From positions 682,001-746,000 of the forward strand of contig CAWGKQ010000008.1 in assembly GCA_963823245.1 (NCBI GenBank): a stretch of 64,000 nt of DNA, in the 5' to 3' direction. This stretch comes from JAWVFM01 sp963823245 (GTDB lineage: Bacteria; Actinomycetota; Thermoleophilia; Solirubrobacterales; 70-9). A program made the translations under genes and the position numbers. Every line of letters begins with the position of its first letter. Position 1 is the stretch's first letter. Shown here piece by piece: positions 22,948 through 31,394 of the stretch. The notes beneath the pieces were generated by a model. It ran no database searches and was not told the DNA's origin. It saw only the letters and a program-made list of their open reading frames with translations.

Positions 22948-24564
22948 CTACGGGCTGCCGCTGAACGGCTGCAGGTCCTGCTTGCACCCCGTCCCCTGCG
23001 GCGGCAGGGTCTTGAAAATGAAGTACCGGCTCGCGTAGCCGTTCGCGCATGCGCTTGGGTTCGTCAGCGACGTATGCCCGTACCCGTGCACGGTCAGCAG
23101 GCGAGCGCGGGCAAGCTGACGGGCCACCACCTTCGCCCCGCGGTAGGGGGTGGCCGGGTCGTACGTGTTGCCGATCACGAGCACCGGGTTTGCGGTCCGC
23201 CGGTTCCACGGCCCGGCGTAGCGGTCGGCGGCGCTCGCCGGCCAGCTGGCGCAGGGCTCGCTCCCCCACGACCAGTAGCGCCCGGCGGTGCCGGAGCGCT
23301 GGTTGGCGAAGACGTCAAGCGCCCGGAAAGCGCCCGGTCGCGGGTTCGGGCTCTCCGAGCAAAAGATCGCAAGCGCCTGCTCCGGGCCGGCGTACTTTGG
23401 TCCGGTGGCCGCCGACTGGACGGCCCCGGCGGGCGGCGCGCCGGGTATCGGCAGGGCAGAAGGCGACGCCGGAGGGCAGAAGCGGCCCGTCGTCCAGACG
23501 TCCTGCAGGCACTCCGCGGCCTTCGGCCAGACCGCCGGACCGTAGAGGATTGTGACGATCTTCGAAGCCAGATCGGCGTAGCTGATGTCGGCGCTCGCCG
23601 GATCGGTTCGCAGCCGCCGCAGAAGGGAGTCGTACTTGTCCCGGGTGGCAACGGCGCTGCCGGCGGAGAACGCGCAGTGGGCGGTGTCGGTGCGTCCGCA
23701 GAGGCCGAGGAATGCGTCGAGCGTCTTGGCGGCCCCCTGGTCGCTGTGTTGGCGAAGCCAGGTGCCAAGGAACAAACCGCCGTTGGCCTTCGCCTGCCGG
23801 TGAACCCAGGCTCGCGGGTTAATGGCCCCGTCGAGCACCAGCGCGCGGACCCGGCTCGGGAACAGGTTGGCGTAGGTGGCGCCGAGGAAGGTGCCGTAGG
23901 AGATCCCCCAGTAGCTCAGCCTCCGATCTCCCACCGCCCGGCGCAGGAGGTTCAGGTCCCGGGCCGAGTCGGCGCTCGAGAGGTGTCGCAGCAGGCCGCC
24001 GTTTCGCCGCCCGCAGCGGCGGCCGAAGGCCTGCCAGCGCCGGATCCACTTGCGCTTTTCGTCCTTGCCGACCGGGAACGACACCCCGGGGAGCCCGACG
24101 CCGTCGAGGAAGCGCTCCTCGTCCTTCTGCGAGGCAAAGCACTGGACCCCGGCGCTGCCGCCGGTGGCGCGCGGATCCCAGGTGGCGATGTCGAAGCGGG
24201 CGCGCAGCGCGGCCGGGAAGAAGTGCAAGGTGGCCGGGAAGCTGGGCACGCTGGCCCCTGGGCCGCCCGGGTTGAAGAACAGCGTGCCGATGCGACGGGC
24301 CGGGCCGGTCGCCCGGTGGCGGATCACGGCGAGGTTGATCTTGGCGCCGCGCCGGTGGCGGTAGTTTCGGGGCACCGTTGCGTTGGCGCACTGAAAGCCC
24401 TTCTGCGCGAGGTCGGCGCAGGGCTGCCAGTCGAGCTTCGGCGGCGGCACCGCGGCGGCGGCACCGGACGAAGCCAGCGCTGCGACGACTGCGAGAGCGG
24501 CGGCGACTGTGAGGCTGGCGAAACGGCGCTGCCCTGGGCACTTCGGGCCGCGTCCTGCGGTCAT
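22948..24564 (-). CDS. Secreted alpha/beta hydrolase, tripeptidyl aminopeptidase-like
   Basis: The 538-residue protein begins MTAGRGPKCPGQRRF with a signal peptide ending AAAA near residue 38. The fold shows the oxyanion segment FFNPGGPGAS, nucleophile elbow WGISYGT, Asp in IGNTYDPATP and His in HGYGHTS, the order of the Streptomyces SlpD/SlpE and Tap proteases. It would remove peptides from protein N-termini outside the cell. The long extension above 24564 lacks a signal and is probably not translated. A paralog lies at 49086-50675. Confidence 0.85.
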   Translation of the reverse strand: MTAGRGPKCPGQRRFASLTVAAALAVVAALASSGAAAAVPPPKLDWQPCADLAQKGFQCANATVPRNYRHRRGAKINLAVIRHRATGPARRIGTLFFNPGGPGASVPSFPATLHFFPAALRARFDIATWDPRATGGSAGVQCFASQKDEERFLDGVGLPGVSFPVGKDEKRKWIRRWQAFGRRCGRRNGGLLRHLSSADSARDLNLLRRAVGDRRLSYWGISYGTFLGATYANLFPSRVRALVLDGAINPRAWVHRQAKANGGLFLGTWLRQHSDQGAAKTLDAFLGLCGRTDTAHCAFSAGSAVATRDKYDSLLRRLRTDPASADISYADLASKIVTILYGPAVWPKAAECLQDVWTTGRFCPPASPSALPIPGAPPAGAVQSAATGPKYAGPEQALAIFCSESPNPRPGAFRALDVFANQRSGTAGRYWSWGSEPCASWPASAADRYAGPWNRRTANPVLVIGNTYDPATPYRGAKVVARQLARARLLTVHGYGHTSLTNPSACANGYASRYFIFKTLPPQGTGCKQDLQPFSGSP

Positions 24565-24972
24565 CTGCGGATCCCTTCTTGACGAGTCTCGGTGCGGAGG
24601 ACTGAAGCGCACCAGAGAAGTCCGGAACAGCAACCGCGTTAGGACCGTAGCAGGCCGTCGGCCGACCTCCAGGCCCGGACCAGCGCCAGCGCCAAGCGCG
24701 CGACCAGCGCCTACCTCGTTCACCTCGACAGCCCGCCGCGCGGAAGGGTCTGTCCCTCGGATCATCAGCCGCCCGAACTTCGACCAGCCGGTTCCGCGAG
24801 CGTCGCCGCAGCGCTTTCCCGGACACAGCCCAGAGACGACGACCGCTGACGACGGCAGCTCGGCTAACGCCTGCTTCAGCCCGAAGAAGGCGCAAAGGAC
24901 AGAGGCGGACGCGCTACCTCTTCAGACGAGGAAGCAAGAGCCGGAAATTTGGGGAAAGGGCTTCGCCCTAGA
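24565..24972. other. Upstream region of peptidase gene
   Basis: The open frame of the peptidase continues to 24765 without a signal sequence, and I see no other supported gene. It probably contains the peptidase promoter and the left edge of repeat copy 3. Confidence 0.35.
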
Positions 24973-25205
24973 GTCGGGGCGACTGGATTTGAACCAGCGA
25001 CCTTTCGGCCCCCGGCCGAGCTGCAATCGGTGTCGATGCGTCCAGGAGCGTCCGATGCGTCCATATCGTCCACGCGCCTGGACATCCTGGACGCATAGGA
25101 CGTAGCGGTCGGTACCAAAGCGGTACCACGAGCTCGTCGCGGGTTCAGATCGGGGGCCCGCTACGTCTCCCGCGGTGACGCACGAATCGTGGAAGAGATA
25201 CGCGA
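24973..25205. repeat. 220-bp att-like repeat, copy 3, best preserved
   Basis: The minus-strand tRNA tail at 24973-25012 has a good T arm (GCTGG-TTCAAAT-CCAGT) and the acceptor end GCCCCGA. It is followed by TGGACGC iterons, including an imperfect inverted pair around 25060-25100, the GGTACCAAAGCGGTACC pair at 25110-25126 and GCCCGCTACGTCTCCCGCGG at 25156. Downstream the plus frame reads ARYVSRGDARIVEEI and stops. Same orientation as the copies at 17511 and 22597. Confidence 0.7.
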
Positions 25206-25248
25206 CGCTGCTTAAGACGCTCGTTCAATGCGGGGCACCTTCCGCCCG

Positions 25249-25270
25249 CCTCCCGCTCTCACGCGGGAGG
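25249..25270. repeat. Inverted repeat, possible hairpin
   Basis: CCTCCCGC and GCGGGAGG pair perfectly around TCTCAC. It lies between repeat copy 3 and the methyltransferase gene. It could be a terminator or part of the element. No U tract is present. Confidence 0.35.
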
Positions 25271-25461
25271 GGCAGCGACGCCCCGGGCCGAAAGCAGGAG
25301 CGCGGGAAGGCGAAGCAGTCCGGGACCTTGGTCGGCGTCTGCGTGCTCGTCGTCCGGGGCATGAGCGTCCAGCCGGCAGGTCGAGCTCTTCTGCAATCCC
25401 TGGCGATGCAGAAGCCGGCGCCCTGACTGGGGCGGTTCGCTTGATTGACTTCAAGGAGTCG

Positions 25462-26244
25462 ATGACCGACCGATCGCTCCCGCCTCATGCCGTCCGCAAT
25501 CGCGATCTCTGGGATCAGCGCTCAGACGAGTATCAGGCCCAGCATGGACCACAGCTCGCAGCCGCGGGCGGCGCGGCCTGGGGCGTGTGGCAGCTACCCG
25601 AGTCAGAGCTCCGAGTACTTGGGGATGTCCGCGGACGCGATGTGCTCGAGTTCGGGTGCGGCGCGGCACAGTGGTCGATCGCACTCCACGCCCAAGGAGC
25701 GAACATCACTGCGTTGGACCTCTCCGAGCGCCAGCTGGAGCACGCTCGCGGGCTGATGCGTGAAGCCGAGCTTGAGTTCCCGCTTGTCTGCGCGAGCGCC
25801 GAACGGACGCCGTTCGCCGACGCCTCGTTCGACATCGTGTTTTGCGACTACGGGGCGATGACGTTCGCGGATCCGTATCGGACGGTTCCGGAGGTCGCTC
25901 GGCTATTGCGCTCAGGCGGGCTGTTCGCGTTCTCGACGAGCACCCCGATCGTTGACATTGCATGGGCGCCTGGAGCCGAGCACCCCGGCGAGCGGCTCGA
26001 ACTCGACTACTGGGGCCTTCACAAGCTCGAGGAGCCGGGCGAGCCGACCAGCTTTCAGCTGCCATACGGCGAATGGATCCGCCTATTCACGGAGAGTGGA
26101 TTCGTGGTCGAGTCATTGGTCGAGCTGCGCCCACCGGACTCCGCTACGAGCACCTACCGCGACGAGACAGATCACCGCTGGGCGAGGCGGTGGCCGATGG
26201 AGCACATCTGGCGTGCGAAACGAGTCCCGACTACCCTGCGATAG
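25462..26244 (+). CDS. Class I SAM-dependent methyltransferase
   Basis: ATG 25462 follows AAGGAG by 3-4 bases. The 260-residue protein carries VLEFGCGAAQWSIALHAQGA (motif I), ITALDLSERQLEHAR, PFADASFDIVFCDYGAMTF and PEVARLLRSGGLFAFSTS. It is complete and related to UbiE/Methyltransf_11 enzymes. The substrate is unknown. The gene stands alone, directly after repeat copy 3, and may be cargo. Confidence 0.8.
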   Translation: MTDRSLPPHAVRNRDLWDQRSDEYQAQHGPQLAAAGGAAWGVWQLPESELRVLGDVRGRDVLEFGCGAAQWSIALHAQGANITALDLSERQLEHARGLMREAELEFPLVCASAERTPFADASFDIVFCDYGAMTFADPYRTVPEVARLLRSGGLFAFSTSTPIVDIAWAPGAEHPGERLELDYWGLHKLEEPGEPTSFQLPYGEWIRLFTESGFVVESLVELRPPDSATSTYRDETDHRWARRWPMEHIWRAKRVPTTLR

Positions 26245-26653
26245 GCCTCTCGGATCACGTCGTGTACGCGATGCTCGCAGCAGAATGGGGCACCCACTCA
26301 AGTTGACCCGCGGCGCGTGCGCTCGTCGCGCTCCTGCATCGCCGCGATCCGAAAGCCGTGGAGAGCGATCAGTCCGCTCCTGCGACCGGAACCCGTGACA
26401 TGAGCCGCCACCGCCCCGCCACCGAGAGATGCCCGCATCGCCAGACGTTGCGCAAGAGCTCGCGGCATTCGTCGGCGCTCCTGGATCGGACGCCGGGCAG
26501 GCAGAGGCCCGCGGCGGGGATCCGCTCCTGCTTTCGCCGCGACGATGGCTCGCCGCGGGGCTTCCCCAATGCGCGAAACGCGGCAGGCTTGCGGCGCTGG
26601 ATTACGCGACGGCGGGTTGCGAGGTCAAGTGTGGCAAGCTTCCGACGTAGCCC
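26245..26653. other. Intergenic stretch, no supported gene
   Basis: A short plus frame 26429-26650 (73 residues, starting MPASPDVAQELAAFVGAPGS) is possible but lacks a clear ribosome binding site or family. Nothing else stands out. Confidence 0.3.
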
Positions 26654-27130
26654 TTGGGAAATGCGGCAACCCGACCGCCGAAAGTCCCGCCGCGGTGGTT
26701 CGTGCACGCGGCCTGGCGCGTTCATCGCGCGCTCTACAGACTCAGTGGCGGCCGATTCCTGTGGACCACGTCAAACAAGCGGGGCTGGGGTGCGCTGCGC
26801 CTCACGACGATCGGGCGGAACTCGGGACAGGAGCGCAGCGTCATCATCGGCTACCTCGAGGACGGCCCCAACCTCGTTGTGCTCGCAATGAACGGCTGGG
26901 GCGAGGGCTATCCCGCGTGGTGGCTCAACCTCGAGGCGCACCCGGACGCCGTCGTTCGATTGGCACACCAGCAACCGCGCCCGGTGCGCGCACGCCCCTC
27001 CGCGGGGCAGGAACGTGATCGGCTGTGGCAGCGCTGGGCCGCGGTCGAGCCGAAGCTCGACGGGTATGCCGGCCTGCGGTCGACCAAGACGCCCGTGATC
27101 GTCTTCGAGTCGCGCGACGGGACCGCTTGA
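26654..27130 (+). CDS. Deazaflavin (F420)-dependent nitroreductase-family protein
   Basis: The 158-residue protein has the DUF385/Ddn split-beta-barrel pattern: LRLTTIGRNSGQERSVIIGY, then LVVLAMNGWGEGYPAWWLNL and NLEAHPDAVV. Ddn-like proteins reduce quinones or nitro compounds with F420H2. The frame begins with TTG 26654. No better start is visible, so the N-terminus is uncertain. F420 use is known for the family and inferred here. Confidence 0.8.
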   Translation: MGNAATRPPKVPPRWFVHAAWRVHRALYRLSGGRFLWTTSNKRGWGALRLTTIGRNSGQERSVIIGYLEDGPNLVVLAMNGWGEGYPAWWLNLEAHPDAVVRLAHQQPRPVRARPSAGQERDRLWQRWAAVEPKLDGYAGLRSTKTPVIVFESRDGTA

Positions 27131-27460
27131 CGGCAGGCGAACGGCCCTCACCGAAGGTCGGGAATTCCGCGGATTCCGTGCGTCGCCGTTAAGACGTATA
27201 CCCGGCGGGATTTGAACCCGCGACCTCCGGGTTATGAGATCGCCTGAGGCCGTTGTGCCCGGTGCCCTATGGCTCTTTCAAGGGGTCTCAGGTGCTTTGA
27301 GGTGAGCTCAGTTCCGCTCAGTTCGGTACCACGGCTGGTACCACGAACCGAGCTGGACCATGGTGCTCAGAGGCAAGGAACCGCGCCCCCAACACGAAGG
27401 CCTGGGAATTCGAAACCGTCTGCGTCCGCACCCCTCGCATTGCCTGGCTCCGCTCGGGCG
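27131..27460. other. Junction region with a tRNA-Met half and GGTACC pair
   Basis: This stretch carries the tRNA-Met 3' half (27200-27238), then unique sequence with a GGTACCACGGCTGGTACC pair at 27325-27342, similar in layout to the GGTACC pair of the 220-bp repeats. No protein gene is supported. Confidence 0.45.
27200..27238 (-). tRNA. Truncated tRNA-Met(CAT) 3' half, left copy
   Basis: The minus strand reads CTCATAACCCGGAGGTC and then a perfect T arm GCGGG-TTCAAAT-CCCGC and part of an acceptor strand. The 5' half of the tRNA is missing, and the sequence changes directly before CTCAT in the anticodon loop. A 30-bp block (27209-27238) is identical to 51058-51087, in the same orientation. Confidence 0.7.
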
Positions 27461-27940
27461 TCAATGCCAGCTTTGGCGCCCAGCGATCAGATCGAGAGCG
27501 TGCGGAAGCGCCGGGGCGATCGCTTCGCCCGCCTCGGCGATGCTCTTTGGGTTCCCTGGGAAGTTGACGATCAGCGTTCGCCCGCGGATGCCTGCAACGC
27601 CCCGAGAGAGCATCCAATGCTCGGTGTGACGGCGTGACGCGGCTCGCATCGCCTCACCGATGCCCGGCGCCTGTCGATCGATCACCGCCAGGGTCGCCTC
27701 CGGCGTGACGTCGTTGGGCGAGAAGCCGGTTCCTCCCGTCGTTAGCACGAGCTCGCACCCTTCCTCGTCAGCCCAGTGACGCAGGCGCTCGGTTATCAGT
27801 TCGCGGTCGTCGCCGATCACCTCACGGCCCGCGATCTCGGCTCCCAGTCCGGCGGCGAACTCCGCGAGCGCCTCCCCGCTGTCGTCGCTACCCGCGCCGG
27901 CGGCCCTCGAGGTCGAGACCGTGACGATCACAGCACGCAA
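27461..27940 (-). CDS. mog: Molybdopterin adenylyltransferase (MogA/MoaB family)
   Basis: The 159-residue protein contains LVLTTGGTGFSPNDVTPEAT, the MPT-binding loop of MogA/MoaB, and GIRGRTLIVNFPGNPKSI. This enzyme adenylates molybdopterin before molybdate insertion by MoeA. It is the last gene of the minus-strand molybdenum series and follows moaC by 3 bp. MoaB-type and MogA-type names cannot be separated with confidence here. Confidence 0.88.
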   Translation of the reverse strand: MRAVIVTVSTSRAAGAGSDDSGEALAEFAAGLGAEIAGREVIGDDRELITERLRHWADEEGCELVLTTGGTGFSPNDVTPEATLAVIDRQAPGIGEAMRAASRRHTEHWMLSRGVAGIRGRTLIVNFPGNPKSIAEAGEAIAPALPHALDLIAGRQSWH

Positions 27941-27943
27941 ACG

Positions 27944-28441
27944 CTAGGCCTCGCTCGCCTGGCCGTCGTCGCTATGCCAGTCGCCGCTGCGGCCGCCCGA
28001 CTTCTCCAGCAGCCTGACGCGCTCGATTGTCACCCCGCGCTCGAGGCCCTTGACCATGTCATAGAGGGTCAACGCCGCGACCGCGCAGGCCGTCATCGCC
28101 TCCACATCGACCCCCGTCCGCGCCACAGTACGCACCTCGGCGCGGAGCACGACCAGCCCTCTTGCCGCGGACACCTGCGCCTCGACGTCGACGAACGTGA
28201 TGGGAAGGGGGTGAGCCAGCGGGATCAGCTCCCCGGCGCGCTTCGCCGCTTGGATGCCCGCCAAGCGCGCCGTGCCGATCACGTCTCCCTTTGGCGCGTT
28301 GCCGCTCTCGACCGCCGCCGCGGTCTCGGGCGACATCCGCACCAGGGCCTCGGCCCGGGCTCGCCGCTCGCTCGGCTCCTTGCCGCCCACGTCGACCATC
28401 CGCGCGGCCCCGGAGTCGTCGAGGTGGGTCAGATCGCTCAT
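27944..28441 (-). CDS. moaC: Cyclic pyranopterin monophosphate synthase
   Basis: The 165-residue protein reads MVDVGGKEPSERRARAEA, GDVIGTARLAGIQAAKR, ELIPLAHPLPI and GVDVEAMTACAVAALTLYDM, which are the conserved MoaC blocks including the catalytic Lys and His region. It converts the MoaA product to cPMP. ATG 28441 overlaps the moaDE stop (ATGA), so I prefer it to the upstream frame start. Confidence 0.95.
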   Translation of the reverse strand: MSDLTHLDDSGAARMVDVGGKEPSERRARAEALVRMSPETAAAVESGNAPKGDVIGTARLAGIQAAKRAGELIPLAHPLPITFVDVEAQVSAARGLVVLRAEVRTVARTGVDVEAMTACAVAALTLYDMVKGLERGVTIERVRLLEKSGGRSGDWHSDDGQASEA

Positions 28442-29148
28442 CGCGCCGCACCCGATTCCGGCGACGAGGCTGGCGCCGGCGGGACCGTACCCTCGACCCA
28501 CCGCCCACGCTCGCCGTCGGGTGTCGCCTCGACCTCACGTTTCCAGATTGGCGCCTCGGCCTTGATTCGGTCGATCGCCTCGCGGGCGCCGTCGAAGGCC
28601 TCGCCGCGATGGGCGGCCGAGACGGCGACGATCACGCTCGACTCGCCGAGCGGGACCGGACCGACGCGGTGCTCGGCCGCGGCCGCCTCGAGTCCGTGGT
28701 GGGAGACGCACTCGCGGAGGATCGCCTCGATTCTCTCCTCCGCCATCTCCCGGTAGGCCTCGTAGTCAAGGCGGGCGACCTCGCGGGTCGTCCCCTGGAA
28801 GCAGACAGTCGCGCCGGCTCCGGGGCGTGACACGGCGCCGGAAAGGGACTCGAGCGACAGCGGCGCGTCCGTGATCCGCGCGTGAACGTCCGCATCTTCG
28901 CTGCCGCCGCTGACCGGAGGCACCAAAGCCAACTCGTCGCCCGCGGCCAGAGCTGTGTCGAGGCCGGCGTAGTCGCGGTTGACCGCAACCGTGACCGGCA
29001 TCCGATCGAGGAGCTCACCGAGCTCGGGGCGCTCTGCGAGCGTGGCAAGCGCCTCGGCGACGGTGGCACCATCGGCGAGCTCGACCTCGATCGAATCGCT
29101 GCCGGCCTTCTCGCGGAGCATTGCGAAGAGGCGCACGTTGACGGTCAC
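28438..29148 (-). CDS. moaX: Fused molybdopterin synthase MoaD-MoaE (MoaX-like)
   Basis: Residues 1-82 are a ubiquitin-like MoaD small subunit ending LVPPVSGG, and residues 83-236 are MoaE (GATVCFQGTTRE, APIWKREV). In separate MoaD the terminal Gly-Gly is thiocarboxylated, so the fused chain should need cleavage after Gly82. Mycobacterium tuberculosis MoaX has the same fusion and is processed there. The start GTG 29148 lies 10 bp after the moeA stop. Confidence 0.88.
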   Translation of the reverse strand: MTVNVRLFAMLREKAGSDSIEVELADGATVAEALATLAERPELGELLDRMPVTVAVNRDYAGLDTALAAGDELALVPPVSGGSEDADVHARITDAPLSLESLSGAVSRPGAGATVCFQGTTREVARLDYEAYREMAEERIEAILRECVSHHGLEAAAAEHRVGPVPLGESSVIVAVSAAHRGEAFDGAREAIDRIKAEAPIWKREVEATPDGERGRWVEGTVPPAPASSPESGAAR

Positions 29149-29158
29149 GAGGCCGATG

Positions 29159-30388
29159 CTAGTGCCCCGTACGGGGCAGCAGCTCGATCTCGATGCGCTC
29201 CCCCGCGACCGGGGCGCTCGCGTCCGAGGGAACGATTGCGAGGGCGTCGGCGCCGAGCATTGACGTAAGCACGTGCGAGTCCTGGTTGCCGGTCGGGCGG
29301 GCATGCCAGCCGTCGTCGTGCAACTCGAGCGAACAGCGGACAGCGTGGGCGCGCCCGGGCGCCTTCGGCAGGTCCTCGTCGAGGATTGCCCAGGTGCTTT
29401 CGACCGCGTCTTCCGCTCCGAGAAGGGAACGGAGCGCGGGTCGAACGAAGAGCAGGAAGGTGACAATCGTCGACACCGGGTTCCCGGGTAGGCCGAATAC
29501 CAGCGAAGCGCCCGGGGCCACGCCGAACCAGGTCGGCTTCCCGGGCTTCAGGGCGACCCGCCAAAAGACTCGCTCGACGGCGAGGTGGTCCAGCGCCGCC
29601 TTGACGTGATCGTGGTCCCCGACCGAGACGCCTCCCGAGATCACAGCGACGTCTCCCTCCAGGGCCGCCTCGACAGCGGTCCGAGTGGAGGAAGGATCAT
29701 CTCGGACGGTCTCGACGGCGACGACATCGGCGCCGGCTCTCAGCGCGAGAGCCGGGATCGAATAGGCGTTCGAATTGCGAACGCCGCCGGGTCGCATCAC
29801 GTCACCCGGCTCGAGCAGCTCGTCGCCGGTCGTCAGGACGCACGTGCGGGGGCGCCGAGCGCAGCTTGCGGCCGCCACCCCCATCGCGGCTAGCACTCCA
29901 AGCTCGGCGGCGCCGATGGTCGTCCCCCGGCGCAGGACCCGCACACCCGGCTTGATGTCATCTCCCGAACGACGCAGGTTCTTGCCGGGGGCGACCTCAG
30001 CGGTCACCTCCAGACGACCGTCGCGCCCGCCGGTGTCCTCTACACGAACGACCGAGTCGGCCCCGCTGGGCACCATCGCCCCGGTCGAGATGGCTATTGC
30101 CTGGCCGTCCTCAAGCGACGAGCGCGCCGGCCGGCCGGCGCGCGACTCGTCGATCACCTGCAGGGAGACCGGGGCATCGGCACGCGCCCCCCGAGTGTCC
30201 GCGGCGCGCACCGCGAACCCGTCCATCGACGAGTTGTCGAAACTCGGGACCGGATCAGCGCTCTCGACGTCAGCCGCCAGGACCCGTCCCAACGCCTCGC
30301 GCAGTGGCACCTGCTCAGCATTCAAGGGGCTCGCACGCCCGAGCACGAGCCGACGCGCCTCGGCGAGCTCGATCGGCTCAGCCGGCAC
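29159..30388 (-). CDS. moeA: Molybdopterin molybdotransferase
   Basis: The 409-residue protein has FDNSSMDGFAVRA, the GAMVPSGADSVVRVEDT block, TTGDELLEPG and VISGGVSVGDHDHVK. These are the MoeA substrate and metal sites. It inserts molybdate into adenylated molybdopterin. It sits between moaA (7-bp gap) and moaDE in the operon. Confidence 0.95.
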   Translation of the reverse strand: MPAEPIELAEARRLVLGRASPLNAEQVPLREALGRVLAADVESADPVPSFDNSSMDGFAVRAADTRGARADAPVSLQVIDESRAGRPARSSLEDGQAIAISTGAMVPSGADSVVRVEDTGGRDGRLEVTAEVAPGKNLRRSGDDIKPGVRVLRRGTTIGAAELGVLAAMGVAAASCARRPRTCVLTTGDELLEPGDVMRPGGVRNSNAYSIPALALRAGADVVAVETVRDDPSSTRTAVEAALEGDVAVISGGVSVGDHDHVKAALDHLAVERVFWRVALKPGKPTWFGVAPGASLVFGLPGNPVSTIVTFLLFVRPALRSLLGAEDAVESTWAILDEDLPKAPGRAHAVRCSLELHDDGWHARPTGNQDSHVLTSMLGADALAIVPSDASAPVAGERIEIELLPRTGH

Positions 30389-30395
30389 GCGGCCG

Positions 30396-31394
30396 CTAGC
30401 CGCCGATCTGGCTCATCGTCCGCGGTGGCTGGCGGAAGCCGGGGTCGTTGACGCGGTGCTTCAGCTCCTTGCGCCAAACGGCGTCGCGAATGATCGCCTC
30501 GATCTCCTCGTCGCCGGCGCCGGTGCGCATCGGCTCACGGAGGTCGGTTTCGTGGATCGAGAAGAGACAGGTTCGGAGCTTGCCGTCTGAGGTGACGCGA
30601 ATGCGGTCGCAATCGGCGCAGAAAGGCTCCGACACCGGGTTGATGAACCCGATCTCGCCGGCACCGTCGGTGAAGCGGTAAACCCTCGCCGTCGCGTGCG
30701 GCTCGCGGGGAAGCTCCTCCAGCGAGTGTTCCGCCTCGACGATCGCCCTGATCTCGGCGCCGGTCAGAACGGCCTCCGGGGACCACCTGCGGTCGGCGTC
30801 CAGCGGCATGAACTCGATGAAGCGGATCTGGTAGTCGCTCGAGCGCGCCAACTCACAGAAGCGCAGAACCTCGTCCTCGGTGAAGTCACGCATGGCGATC
30901 GCGTTGACCTTGATCGGGCGCACCTCCGGGAACGCGGCGACGGCCTCGAGGCCGCGCAGCACCTGGGCGAGGGCGTCGCGGCGGGTGATCCGAAAGAAGG
31001 CGTCGCGGGCCAGCGAGTCGACCGAGACGTTGAAGCGGTCAACCCCGGCACGGACCAGGGCCTCCGCGTCGCGCTCCAGGAGGTAGCCGTTGGTCGTAAT
31101 CGAGATCTCGTTCAGGCCCGCGACGCCCCGGAGCATCCGCACCAGCTTCGGGAACTCGCGGCGGACGAGCGGCTCCCCCCCGGTCAGGCGCAGGTCGCGC
31201 ACACCCATCCTCGTGAACAGCCCGACGAGCCGCTGCATCTCCTCGAAGGTCAGGATCTCGGAGCGATCGAGCCAGGGGAGCCCGTCGGCGGGCATGCAGT
31301 ACTGACAGCGGAAGTTGCAGCGGTCGACCACGGACAGCCGCAGATCGCCGATCGTCCGCCCGTGCCCGTCACGCAGGGGCTCGCGCGGCGTCAC
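30396..31394 (-). CDS. moaA: GTP 3',8-cyclase, radical SAM
   Basis: The 332-residue enzyme has the radical SAM cluster CNFRCQYC (about residues 27-34), a second cluster near FCADCDRIRVTSDGKLRTCL, and the C-terminal Gly-Gly needed for catalysis. It starts molybdenum cofactor synthesis from GTP. ATG 31394 overlaps the XdhC-like stop by ATGA. Confidence 0.95.
   Translation of the reverse strand: MTPREPLRDGHGRTIGDLRLSVVDRCNFRCQYCMPADGLPWLDRSEILTFEEMQRLVGLFTRMGVRDLRLTGGEPLVRREFPKLVRMLRGVAGLNEISITTNGYLLERDAEALVRAGVDRFNVSVDSLARDAFFRITRRDALAQVLRGLEAVAAFPEVRPIKVNAIAMRDFTEDEVLRFCELARSSDYQIRFIEFMPLDADRRWSPEAVLTGAEIRAIVEAEHSLEELPREPHATARVYRFTDGAGEIGFINPVSEPFCADCDRIRVTSDGKLRTCLFSIHETDLREPMRTGAGDEEIEAIIRDAVWRKELKHRVNDPGFRQPPRTMSQIGG

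Noticed and set aside
22912..24582. 556-residue plus frame
   Set aside because: It is antisense to the secreted peptidase, whose catalytic motifs are all present on the minus strand.
27200..27238. Complete tRNA-Met gene
   Set aside because: The D arm and 5' acceptor strand are missing, and no pairing partner for the acceptor end lies upstream on the minus strand.
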